Of a stretch of DNA of 64,000 nt, positions 46,063 through 56,045 are shown piece by piece. Made by a program: the position numbers and the translations under genes. The stretch's first letter is position 1; each line of letters starts with the position of its first letter. Source of the stretch: Parelaphostrongylus tenuis (Eukaryota; Nematoda; Chromadorea; Rhabditida; Metastrongylidae); the NCBI GenBank assembly GCA_019055375.1, contig JAHQIW010005521.1:1-64000 (forward strand), given 5' to 3'. The notes beneath the pieces were generated by a model. It was not told where the DNA came from. It searched no databases and was given only the letters and a program-made list of their open reading frames with translations.

Positions 46063-46961
46063 TGCACCGGCTAAAAAGAAAAATCCTTGATATGCAGAAA
46101 TGAACAGCGCAAGTGTTTGTTGACTGTGCCTTTGTGAAGCTTCACTGTGGTGAGAAAAGATATCTTTTTAGTTTTTTGGCAGTCTATTAAATCCAATAAA
46201 TAATGCCCTACAATTGTAAGTTTGTTGAACAAGTATGAAACTCAGCAGCAGCTTGAACCCTGCCATATTTCCTATTTATATTTTTGCCACACAATCGTCA
46301 ACTATGACACTAATCCATTCCTTGAACGAGTGGCATCTGAGAGGATCGAAAGTCTCCTATAAATTTATTGTTCTAGCTCCTCATTATGTACCATGATTAT
46401 GTAAAAATCATCCCTTATTGTTTAAAAACACGTTCATAGCGAAAATTTTATTAATGACATCTTCGATTTCTTGTAAAACAGAAGATATCGTGCTCTGAAT
46501 AAAGTAGGGTAGGCGAAACACTAGCTGGATAAGTTATTGTAATCTACATTTCTTCGCATCTTAGCATAGACAAGCTAGCTAACATAATTAATCAAGATGT
46601 CTATGGAACTTTTGAGCGCAACATTGAAGTAAACGTGCGGAATCACTAAATGTACAGAGTTGGCTTGAAGATGCCCTCTGAGAAGCAGTGCAGGACGGCG
46701 AACTCACCAATAGTGCATCGGCCTAAGCCAGTGTTTGAGGTGCACGAACTTTATTCTAAAATTTGAACCAGACTATGAATGAATTAATTATCTTTACTTT
46801 AAATTTCTGTGAGAAAAAAAAAGAAACTCCTTATTTGAAAAATCCTACTTTGATTAGTTTAAGTAAACATTTCACAAGGTATTTTACTAGCGATTTGTCT
46901 AGGAGGAATCAGTCTAAATTCTATTTTGGCTGCCACTTGCAGTGGTATGATCATATAGTAT
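46063..46961. other. No feature recognised
   Basis: AT-rich with short ORFs only. Confidence 0.4.
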
Positions 46962-47167
46962 ACCCAATATGTGGAGTACTGTGCAAAAACGTTTGCGTCA
47001 GCCGGGATTCGAACCCAGATCTCACTCTTTCCTGGAGCGTATGCTAACCGTTGCACTACCGACGCTCGCTTTGTACAGCACTATTATTTACGCTCGGGCA
47101 AGAGTGAGATCTGGGTTCGAATCCCGGCTGACGCAAACGTTTTTGCACAGTACTCCACATATTGGGT
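46962..47167. mobile_element. Perfect 68-bp inverted repeat around a tRNA-like unit
   Basis: 46962-47029 and 47100-47167 are exact reverse complements, 68 of 68 bases by eye, separated by 70 bp. Each arm runs from ACCCAATATGTGGAGTACTG through CAAAAACG and GCGTCAGCCGGGATTCGAA to AGATCTCACTCTT. The spacer holds the 5' half of the tRNA-like sequence in one orientation only. Perfect arms mean recent insertion, recent duplication or gene conversion. Confidence 0.95.
46995..47065 (-). tRNA. tRNA-like sequence with intact acceptor stem, probable pseudogene
   Basis: 71 nt on the minus strand. The acceptor GCGTCGG pairs with CTGACGC (7 of 7, one G-U). T8-A9 follow, then D stem GTGC/GCAT with loop AACGGTTA containing GG. 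The anticodon stem is ACGCT/AGAGT with one mismatch, loop CCAGGAA (anticodon position AGG), and variable loop GAGAT. The T arm is CTGGG-TTCGAAT-CCCGG. A TTTTT pol III terminator lies 5 bases beyond the 3' end (46985-46989). Base 33 is C instead of the near-universal U and the anticodon stem has a mismatch, so translation use is doubtful. It may instead be the pol III promoter of the repeat. Confidence 0.55.
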
Positions 47168-47849
47168 CTACGAGGAGTATTGCAAAAAAAGCCCTTACCT
47201 TATTAATTGCTTCTTTCATGGTACCCGCTCTATCTCCTAACTCTGTAGGTTCAGTGAATCGGTGCGAATTGGAATTCATCAGCAAATTAAATGCCCTAGC
47301 GTTGTCCACCTTAACAAGAATTATTACCGAGGAATCATCAGAAGTCAGGAGAAAACTAGTACCCTTAGTCTCGTGCCACTAAATGAAGCGCTGCGATAAT
47401 AATTAGAAAGAAGAACAGAAACCTAAATTGAAATACTAGAAGAAAAGAAATTTTTTGAGCATACGCATTTTCTTCACCTGCAAATTGTAAATCTTATACA
47501 GTACATCAAAATGTGCAGGAATCAACTTTGTTGCCACTTAGCAATGTTGTGATGTTAAAAGTTCACACCTGCGATTTGTGATTGGTATGGAAGTCACTCG
47601 AAGATAACGAAAGTTGAACCCGCATTTTGCCCATATCATGTATACGACCACATCACCGAGGCCAACGCTTTGCCGTAACTTTTTCGTCGATATGGACTAT
47701 CGAACCTGCGAGAGTGTCATAGCAAAGTTGGTCTGGGTGCTGTAATGGTATGAATCCACGGCATTTCTTATAAGTTATGTGTGAAGTACACGCCGCTTTG
47801 GTGTCTCAATATGGTTTTTCCAATAATTATGCACGATTCTGGAATCGTT
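47168..47849. other. No gene recognised
   Basis: Short ORFs. A reverse-strand GCAGGTTCGATAGTCC near 47702-47717 is B-box-like but lacks a convincing A box. Confidence 0.35.
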
Positions 47850-48480
47850 CGATTGCGTATTTTTGAGCAATTTGGCATACAACTTACCTATACTTACTTT
47901 GAGATAGAGCTGTCTTGGGAACGAATTCGCTTGAAACTCATACACGAATGGCGCTTACGGAAAATGCTGCGAAGTGGCGCGGAAGAATTATGGAGTCTGG
48001 GGCCATAGTGCTATTGAAGAAAGGACAGCGTCTGAGCCTCGGTCAATTCACACGGCATCCACTCCGACTTGTTTCACAACCTATCAAGTTCATGCAGAAT
48101 GTTGGCGATGGTCCTGTAGCAGCATTCGCACTCTTCGGCTAGCAATCGGCATGTCATTTAGGCAACCCCTTCGACCATCTCAGAGACATCTTGGCGATCA
48201 GCTTTCTATGGATAGTCCGAGCGCAACTGATCCAACGGACTATTTTCTCCAGCTCTAAACTTCGCAAAGCACTGTGATTGCTAATCGTTCTTTTTGGGAC
48301 CGTGCCATCGTCCCATGCTCTGTTACACTTGCGTGCCGCTTCACCAGCATTTTCCCTTACGCGTCTTTCGGGCATGATTAGAAAGCGAATTTGTTCCTGG
48401 GATAGCTCTATTTCAAAGCAAGTATAGGCACGATTTAAATCAAAATGTTAGCAAGAAAATGCGCAATTCAACGATATAAA
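47850..48480. mobile_element. Foldback mariner with N-terminal transposase domain
   Basis: The left arm (plus, about 47850-47985) reads IELSWERIRLKLIHEWRL. The right arm (minus, from about 48420) reads IELSQEQIRFLIMPERRVRE and continues GEAARKCNRAWDDGTVPKR, a mariner helix-turn-helix. Further on (48130-48000), after a frame change, LLAEECECCYRTIANILHEL and KSEWMPCELTEAQTL give the second helix-turn-helix and linker. The catalytic domain is absent. Outer arm sequence also pairs (TCGTTCGATTGCGTATTTTT with TCGTTGAATTGCGCATTTTC). Confidence 0.75.
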
Positions 48481-48811
48481 AATCATGCAATTTTATTACA
48501 AATTCATAATACAGACTAAAACTGCGCGGACTTCATACACAATCTATTGGTAGAAATCAAGAATGTGGTAAATATCTATAAACTAGGCCAACCACTTTGG
48601 TAGTACCCGGAAACTGAGTGAAAACGTCTTCTAAAGTGTCTAAACTTTGGAAGTATTCGTAGCAATCTATCAGAACAAGGCAATCACTTCAGTAATGTTA
48701 ACGAATTACAAAACTCTATAAGGGGAGTGAGTAGAGTGAAAGTAGCTGTGAAACTCTCTCAGATCAACTCAACCATCTAAGTATTACCAATAAACGAATT
48801 ATGATTCCCCA
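48481..48811. other. No feature recognised
   Basis: AT-rich spacer between two mariner fragments. Confidence 0.4.
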
Positions 48812-48950
48812 ATGATATGCCGAATACTAGCCGAAAAGTCCGATTACTGCTCCAAGACTATCGACAACAATGTGCATGAAGTGGACAAGTTGTGGAAGAA
48901 GCCGAAGTGGGTGCCGCATGACTTTTCCGAAGCTCAGAAGCTGCCCGTAT
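48812..48950 (+). pseudogene. Mariner linker fragment
   Basis: Plus strand: ILAEKSDYCSKTIDNNVHEV then DKLWKKPKWVPHDFSEAQKL. This matches the minus-strand LAEECECCYRTIANILHEL ... MPCELTEAQTL block of the 48.0-kb element, and is the mariner second helix-turn-helix and WVPHEL linker. It is cut off abruptly by a TA microsatellite; downstream RRISNTKP may be the continuation. Confidence 0.75.
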
Positions 48951-49010
48951 ATATATATATATATATGCATACATATATCCACATGCATATATATATATGT
49001 ATATATAGAA
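48945..49010. repeat. TA/TATG microsatellite
   Basis: TATATATATATATATGCATA followed by similar blocks, directly abutting the mariner frame. Confidence 0.95.
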
Positions 49011-49320
49011 GAATCTCCAATACTAAACCACACCAAACACTTTGTTGTCAAGTGACGTGGTTGCGTATTAAACCAGTTACCTTTTTCCTGATGGTCTGCG
49101 CCACTAAGTACTCGGCGCCATGGATTGCTCGTCTCCGAGCCCGCGGTGCGGTTTTCAATAATCAATATCAATCAATAAAAAAATCATTGCGTCGACCTGA
49201 GCAGAAGCCAAGTGACAGGAATGATAATGAAACCGCAAAATATACCGATTGCCAAACCAACGGAACCATACGGACCCCGACGAATGCGGCAGAATTAGAC
49301 ATGTTTTGAATTATTCAGCA
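49011..49320. other. Possible mariner continuation, unresolved
   Basis: The plus frame stays open through RRISNTKPHQTLC and beyond to a stop at 49307-49309. The match to a mariner segment before the first catalytic Asp is only suggestive. Confidence 0.25.
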
Positions 49321-49358
49321 GGTATATATATGCATATATACATATATGTATATGCGTG

Positions 49359-49411
<53 letters not shown>

Positions 49412-49428
49412 ATATATGAAGGCATGCT
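49321..49428. repeat. TA-rich microsatellite
   Basis: TATATATGCATATATACATA blocks, then an uninterrupted TA run and TATTATATATAATATATG. Confidence 0.95.
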
Positions 49429-50154
49429 TCACATCCATCACTCTACGGCAGTCAAAAGCAACGCTCTATGGAACGAAACAACTAGGCTAACCTCAAGATT
49501 GCAAGGAGAGATGCTCGATCAGTAATCCACGTCATTCAAGAAAAGACGAAAAACGAATCGAATGCTAGATGTACTGAGATAAGCACAATAAAAAAATTGT
49601 GATGAAGGGCCGTTATGTATGCAAATATGCATGATAATTATTAGCTGTCCAGCTAGGCTTGCGAACTTGATCCAACAATTCAAAAATTATTTCGCCAAGT
49701 AATCGAAAGTATCAAATAACATTAACTGAAGTATTCTCCTTCTGTCTAGATGCGGTTCTGTTATTCAAATCTTTTGAATATGCTCGCCTTTATCTTGGAA
49801 ATCATCGGCTAAATCATCAGTTGACAAAGTTGGGTCTTCTGCAGAGCTTCATGGGATTGCTTCCCGATCAAATTCATGCTGTATTGCTGATCTCGGTTGG
49901 TCGACCAGATTGGTGTTTTCATTGTGTAAGTTTGCAAGCCATTTATACGCCGTAGTTCTACCTGAAACTTGGCAGTCTTTTGCACGATTAATATTGTCAA
50001 ATGCAGTTTGAAAATTATGCTCCAATTGAAACTCTCAAGGCATTAAGTTGCGAATGACATCCTGTGACGTTTCCATTGCGGCACATATGTTTGCAAACAC
50101 ATACCAAGCGATACGCAAAAAAAATCTGCACAAAATAGGTAAAAGAAAAAAATA
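49429..50154. other. No feature recognised
   Basis: A short minus ORF (49809-50000) has no recognised domain. Confidence 0.4.
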
Positions 50155-50350
50155 ATTGTTATCGTTTTTATAATTTATTATTCATTATTGTTATTATATT
50201 TATTTATATTTATTATATTTTATATTGTATTTATATTATATTATATTATATTTACATTATATATTATATTTATATTATATTTATTTAAATTTATTATTTA
50301 TTATATTATTTATTATTATTATTATAATTTATTAATTTATAATTATTGTT
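50155..50350. repeat. 200-bp AT-only low-complexity tract
   Basis: Almost pure A/T in TTATA and TATTT blocks. The ORF it creates (Tyr/Ile/Phe only) is an artefact. Confidence 0.95.
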
Positions 50351-50460
50351 ATTATGTATTATTTTTGTGGAAAAATTTTTTTCGGGATTAAGTTCGGAAA
50401 TATAGATGGAGACCTAATATTTCTAAGCCATGCATGTGATTTCTTATGGGCAATTATACA

Positions 50461-50512
50461 GCTCAATACATGTGTTTCGGTCTTGCAGCTTCGTCAGTCT
50501 CTTCATCTGAGC
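50461..50512 (-). ncRNA. Hammerhead ribozyme-like motif with intact core, broken stem I
   Basis: Minus strand: intact CUGACGA (50491-50497), a damaged stem II AGCUGCAAGACC (50479-50490), GAA (50476-50478), stem III ACACAUGU (50468-50475) with one mismatch against ACACGUGU, and cleavage base A (50467). Stem I GCUC/GAGC survives, but about 10 bases are inserted between it and the core. Flanks resemble the complete copy at 14924-14986, including a nearby CTCCCTCTTGAGGGAG hairpin, so the two are family members. Confidence 0.6.
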
Positions 50513-50959
50513 CACTCCCTCTTGAGGGAGCGTACTGAAATTAGATTCATATCTCATGCACGAAAATTTCTCGCGGGGAAGAGAGCTATCCCTTCATACC
50601 ATCGATAGCACGAGTTTTGACGACTCCATTACTATGCCCCTTTTCTGAAAAGATTGTTCTAGTGCACTGTGGCAGAGAAAATAATATTAAGGTTCAAACA
50701 CTCCGCACATTGCTTCTCAGTTAGATGTATGGGTTGGAAAATGCAGGAACTGGTTTCCCCTCCCCCCCAAACTGAACGAAATAAGCACTTTGTCGTGTGT
50801 TTTGATGTTTCTTTCATTCAACATCTACAACCGCATCGAGAAATCCCTCAAATGTTGGATAAAAAAGCAAAACAGTGCATTGCGTTGGTGATATCACGAA
50901 TCAGGTTATCTTATATCTCCTTTGCAACCGATTTTATCCTATAGCACATTGGGTACTAC
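50513..50959. other. Flank of hammerhead repeat, then unannotated
   Basis: The hairpin CTCCCTCTTGAGGGAG (50515-50530) belongs with the ribozyme-like unit. Nothing else was recognised. Confidence 0.4.
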
Positions 50960-51545
50960 AAGTTCACGACGCTAGCCTTGTCGCGCCGCGGCGCGGAGAC
51001 GAGCACTCCATTGTGCCGGGTACATGGTACTCCTCCCATTACGAAGAACGGGTGCGCAATACCAGAGATCCCTCACTTATCTTAAACAGCCATGAGACTT
51101 CATTGTCATCCGTTTCAAATAATTCTCGACCTTCGAGTCTATTACATGTAAAATTCACCTCCCAATTTAGTTGATTTTCACTCTTTACTGGTAGTTGAGA
51201 ATGGCACCGGTGTAGATGCAAGTTTGCTTCTTTTTCCAGTATAGATATGGCGTCACCTTCTATAGACAGCAGCGGTGGCGGACGTGGAGGAATCAGCGCC
51301 GCAGGTGAAATTCCAAATACATGCCTTTTTTTCTCTATATTTATGTCTCTGCTTCTTAAAACATATATGCATATAAATATACATATGTATATATATGTAA
51401 ATATATATTGTTCTTTGTTAATGCTTATTGCCCTGTCTCAACGCAATCTTCTCTCAGTTTGTGAGATGTGTCGTGGTGGTCTGTTCTGATACCAAACTTA
51501 GCTTAACAGTCGAATTTCTTCTTTTAATTACGATTAATTGAACTT
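50960..51545 (+). mobile_element. Duplicated element, copy 2
   Basis: Counterpart of 44280-44800 in inverted orientation. It contains TACGAAGAACGGGTGCGCAA, AATTTAGTTGATTTTCACTC, then an ATG at 51247 opening MASPSIDSSGGGRGGISAAG. The frame continues past a GTGAAATT donor-like site, which both copies retain. A TA microsatellite (51358-51412) lies inside where copy 1 has a shorter one. The end TGGTGGTCTGTTCTGATA is shared. Differences in the ORF include silent third-position changes. Confidence 0.8.
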
Positions 51546-52668
51546 ATTGGGCCAGTCTGTTGAACGAGCTCCCGAGATTGTTGCTTTTGAAGACGGTACA
51601 CTGCATTTCTTCACTAAGTAAAATCTCATGCAAAAACTGCACTGCGAAAAATGCAGATAAAAATACCATGAATTTGAAGATCACTTAGAAATCAGTGGTA
51701 GATACCACGTTTTCAATTTTGATATTGGAAAACTTGTACTGATTTTCCTCACATTCTAATTTTGTTTATGTTTTTATTGTTATGGAAAGGGATCCTTGCA
51801 ACATTTCGTGCATGTCGTGAAGGAATCATTCCTAATTTTTAAAGCTGATGGCCCTTATTATAAAGATAAGCTACCTTTGAAAGAGTTTAACTTTATTACT
51901 TTGACCACGAAATAATAGGACCTTACGTCGACTTCGTGGTATATACTTGTAGAAAAATTAAGTGCGGAATTGAATGTAAAGCACTGAAATCCGCCATTAT
52001 GCATTCCATCACATTTCTTGAATGTTAATGGGTCGATTTGAAGACATAGGGGAATAGGTGTGTGTCTTTCGTGCTGGCACTGACAGCAGATCGGTATGGA
52101 AATTCATAAGCACTAATTGGACACGTCGACTATCGTAGTCACTTTATAGACATGGTGTACATCTATCATCCTACGATGGCGAAGTCGAATGCAGGCCACG
52201 TCTCCATGGATCTGATCACCGTCCTAATCCGCCTTGTGAAGAAGTCCTGTTGTGGTTGAGCAGTAGGAGTGTTGATAGTGCTCCATTAGAGTTTGAAAGA
52301 AATCAACATTCCGTCGAATCGCAACGATATTTTTCCTATTCTCTCTATCTAACATTGTTATAGTTTGTCTTACTAATCTGTTGAGTTTGAGCTCTTTACT
52401 ATAGAACTTTTCTCTTCTGTAAGATTCAAGCAATGTTTTACTATCTAAATACTTGAATGAGTTGATTGCCCTGATTTGTAATGGACATGTTGCTTTTCAT
52501 TCACCCCAAATTCCGTATTGCAAATGAGGTCGTATTTAGGACGATATCATTTTATTCTCGAATGTTCAGCCACGGCTCCTGGTCGTTTTTGTAAGTTATT
52601 TTCGTCGTTTCATGTTATCACTTTCCAATTATCGTATTATGTTAAAATTTGACAATGGGCTGCTTTAG
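51546..52668. other. No gene recognised
   Basis: AT-rich. The minus ORF 52224-52433 (69 codons) has no recognised domain. The last bases (CTGCTTTAG, ending 52668) form the splice acceptor of the SOD remnant. Confidence 0.4.
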
Positions 52669-53428
52669 CTAGTGTATTTAGGACTAGGGAAAAGAACAGT
52701 CTGCCTGATCTTCCATATGACTATAAAGCCTTGGAGCCGGTGATCTGCAGAGAAATACTGCAACTCCATCACCAGAAACGTCACGCTAAATATGCTAATA
52801 ATTTGGCTGTATACAAAGTGAAAATACACTATGCGACATCAGAGGGTACGCGTAATGTGCGGAAATCACTCACCAGTCAAAGTGGCTGTTTCAAAACTAC
52901 AATGAGGATTTATAGTATTCAAAGATTTTTCATGCATACGAGCAGTGTAACGATGTTGTGATTTTACATATAAGCATGTTGAATGGAATTTTGAAATGAA
53001 AGAATTCTTAAAGATTATAGATATTCAGTAGTCAGGAGCTTAATTGGGTCCAATGCCGATATGTATTTACCAGACCAAACCTGTTGATGGCTGGTTGCTG
53101 GCAGTTTCAGCAGTTTATATCGCTGAAAGAGTGGTTGCAGAGCGATCACATATATGGTGCTTTGCTCACACGCATCTCCGGTATGAGTGAAACACTAGCT
53201 CAACGTCCGCCTGCTGCCGAGTGTTTTGCTCACCAATCGTCACGCTTAGATGTACGATTGACGATTGTTTTTGGAGTTAACAAGGTGCTTAGGTGATGTG
53301 AAAGATGCAATCGCTCTACATCCTGTCTTGAAATTCAGTGGTGGTGGCTACATAAACCATTCGATCTCTTGGACAAATCTAGTTAAAGATGGAGAGAGTC
53401 CAGTGCTGAACATGCGTTAGCAATAAAG
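52669..53428 (+). pseudogene. Manganese superoxide dismutase, two exons, frameshifted
   Basis: Mn-SOD converts superoxide to hydrogen peroxide and oxygen in mitochondria. Exon 1 (52669-52845) reads [33 protein letters not shown], covering the enzyme's N-terminal helical hairpin with the first metal-binding His. It ends in a phase-1 GT (52846). Exon 2 (53293-53428) follows a TTAG and reads [18 protein letters not shown] then [15 protein letters not shown], with the second metal His in NHS. Joining the exons restores the expected [10 protein letters not shown] junction. Near its end one base is missing (after GES); the next frame reads SAEHALAIK up to a GTGAGG donor at 53429. The later exons with the remaining Asp and His ligands are not found, so it is a truncated, frameshifted paralogue. 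Confidence 0.9.
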
Positions 53429-54486
53429 GTGAGGGTGATGTTTCTCACATAAGGCGACGAAACACGACCATATTTTTCAATGAAAAAAAAAAACAAGGAC
53501 ATTAGTCTATAATGTCACTCGAATATTTGTAATATAAGCGATTATCATTTCGATCAATTCTTAAAGGTCGTTCACATAGGCCTAGAATCTTCTCAAAATT
53601 ATCTGGTGACTGCAACTATGAAACCTTAATTTCTGTCCATGTCGTGTTCAGTTTTCAATTAGCCGATGTTCTTTCAATATCAACAAATGATAGTCGAGAT
53701 GTTCATAAATTTAGGACCGTCGAGTCATTGCCTGCGCATATTGACTCCAGTGTAGAATGACCGTTGAAAATACAACACATGAATATCGCTTTATAAACTT
53801 CTTCAAAGGAAATGAATAATTGAAGAATAAAATTCTCGGCGATCAAAGCAGTTCTTTTTGCTCTCTCATATAAATCTAGGTATACACTTTATGCTTTGGT
53901 GTTTGACTGAAAGTACCTCGTCTGCGTGACCTGATTTTTATAGCTCTCGTGTATTCTTCATCGTGTCTGATTTTTCTGGTTTTGACCAAAACGATTGTTT
54001 TACACCTAAATGTAATGAATACTTCAGTAATGCATAAATTCTTAGCTAAACATGTAATCTCGTGCAAAATTCGCTTAGTTGGACCATCTAATAAGTTAAT
54101 AATGCGGCTCCGAATATCATGACGTTGTTTCATAACCTTTCCTCTTATATAACTGATATGGTTTTAGTTAACATGAGGTGATTCACAATTTTCGTAAAAA
54201 TTTCAAGTTGAGACTGCTTTCCCGCAACTTCTCTTGTACAGTTCTGTAATTTTTCGATTGGCAAGTAGAAGAATTGGGCAATGAATTTTGATTTCTTTTG
54301 TATGCGGCCATCTCGGAAATGCCAACTAGTATGATATTCAATTCAAAGCGGTCGGCACCCAAATTAGAGTAGCTGCAAGGTGCGACGCTTAATATTAGGA
54401 TGTTTTCATATGTTTCGGCACAAAGGCAATAAACACCCAATTTGACACACTGGAAGCAAGTGAAACTTTATGATTCTGTTAGCGCT
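53429..54486. other. No further SOD exons or genes seen
   Basis: I searched by eye for the SGWGWLG and DVWEHAYY segments of Mn-SOD and did not find them here. Confidence 0.4.
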
Positions 54487-54892
54487 GAACTGCGTATTTT
54501 CTCGTGAACATTTTGGAATACAATTTGCCTATACTTGCTCTTGGAGCTGTCTCGGGAAGAAATTAGCGTGTTACCCATGCACGAATGGCGCATAGGAAAA
54601 AAATGCTAGTGAACTGGCCAATCGACCGTCTGTAGGACAGCTTGACGATCATCTTCCTGCAGACAGCCCAAGCGTGACTAATCCTCCGAACAGTTTTCTT
54701 CAACTTTGAACTTCGCGAACCATTTCGCTCCACTAATCTTGCGCGCAGCTTCACCGATGTTTTCCACTACTCGCCATCTGTTCATGAGTAGCAAGCAAAT
54801 TTGCTGGCATGACAGCTCCATCTTGGAGCAGGTTAAGAAGTTGTATACGATTATGCTCGCAAGAAAATGCGCAATTTAACGATATCCAAAAT
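54487..54892. mobile_element. Foldback element made from mariner 5' ends
   Basis: The left arm, plus: AACTGCGTATTTTCTCGTGA, CTTGGAGCTGTCTCGGGAAG, CCATGCACGAATGGCG. The right arm, minus: AATTGCGCATTTTCTTGCGA, GATGGAGCTGTCATGCCAGC, CTCATGAACAGATGGCG, continuing IGEAARKISGAKWFAKFKVE, part of the mariner DNA-binding domain. The two arms are close head-to-head with about 140 bp between. Confidence 0.75.
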
Positions 54893-55248
54893 ATGCCGTT
54901 ATAATTCTTTCTGTTTAGAAAGTTTGCTGTTTATTGCTTTTGTGCCGAAACATGAAACAAGCTAATATTGAATCAAACAAAGACTAGAGACTTTTTGGAC
55001 AACGAACGGCAATTATATTTTATTTAGTGGAGATTGCGCTGTTATATGGGCACTTTGCTGTATCAGTATGAGGGTATGATGAAATGTATGCTTCGCTCTG
55101 TTTTGAAATGGCCCATTGTGCAACCATACTTTTGAAAGCATTTGAAAATGTTTCACCTACTGTTACAAAGTTGTCAGTTTTCAAGAGTGCTTTTTTCGTA
55201 TGAATGGAGTAAACATTCAGCAATAATTTCTATAAATGCTTCACTTGA
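54893..55248. other. No feature recognised
   Basis: AT-rich spacer, no features. Confidence 0.4.
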
Positions 55249-55542
55249 GAGCGCATGTGGCGCAGTGGTTAAGGTGCCCTGCGTTGCCCACAAGGTCGAT
55301 GATTCTATCTCGTGCTTTGGCTCACCAAGCCATCTGTTCCTTCAGGATCAGTAGATTGGTACCGGTGTGGTCGCAAACTTGGCTGTGAGGATAACCGGCA
55401 TTGACTCATTCAACGGGGCGCCACCGCGAGTCATTATAAAGACCAGATATGAATTCAATCATTTCAATCGAAGTTAGAAATTGAAGACGAATTCATGGCG
55501 CACCTTTCAGAGATTGATCAACGAATAGAGCTTCATCCTTTC
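55249..55542 (+). repeat. tRNA-derived SINE, full-length copy
   Basis: GAGCGCATGTGGCGCAGTGG opens the tRNA-like head. The body GGCTCACCAAGCCATCTGTT and GATTGGTACCGG follows, with an extra segment CATTGACTCATTCAACGGG retained from the longer form, and the tail AGAGATTGATCAACG with CTTCATCCTTTC. Confidence 0.85.
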
Positions 55543-55739
55543 AAATTTAAGTGGTTTATTTAACTGCTTTTTGTCAGTGATATGATGTTATGAGTGTACA
55601 TCTAAGAATGTTGAGCTGTTTGTAATCATTCGACTCAGGCCGAAGTTGAATTAGCTTTTAGCCATACCGAGGACGTGGGCTGCTACAACACCACTGAAAT
55701 CACCGCTTTGCTATCGCTCTTTGAATATACACTATATCG

Positions 55740-56045
55740 GTGATGTAATGGTAGCACACGATCCTGGCACGAGTGAGATACGGGCTCAGTTTCCGCGTGG
55801 GGTCGAATGTTATGTACGCTACTCACATTCTTAGATGCACAACCGTAACTCATACCACTGATTAAAACAGTAAATGGTTCATATAGATTGGACTAAGCAT
55901 TTGTTTTTTCCACAAAAAAACAGCTTTCTTGATTACTGACAGTTTTCTATAAAAAATGGTGGCAAAACGGTGACCTCGGTGGCATATTACGAGCACATGC
56001 CCGGTATGAATGAATCGCGGGTTCAATTTCTTTTCGGAGTCCAAT
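55740..56045 (+). repeat. Two adjacent tRNA-like repeats
   Basis: 55740-55815: GGTGATGTAATGGTAGCAC, CACGAGTGAGATACGGGCTC. 55975-56045: GACCTCGGTGGCATATTACG, GTATGAATGAATCGCGGGTT with CAATTTC. Both share the GAGTGAGAT-like variable region and the B-box position with the tRNA-like unit at 46995-47065. A decayed relative may lie at 53150-53230. Confidence 0.5.

Noticed and set aside
47000..47382. Overlapping ORFs (137 and 89 codons) around the perfect inverted repeat
   Set aside because: They are translations of the tRNA-like inverted repeat, seen in several frames on both strands.
48812..49309. 165-codon plus ORF as one gene
   Set aside because: It is a mariner fragment followed by a translated TA microsatellite and unrelated sequence.
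50188..50391. 67-codon hydrophobic ORF
   Set aside because: It is a translation of the AT-only tract.
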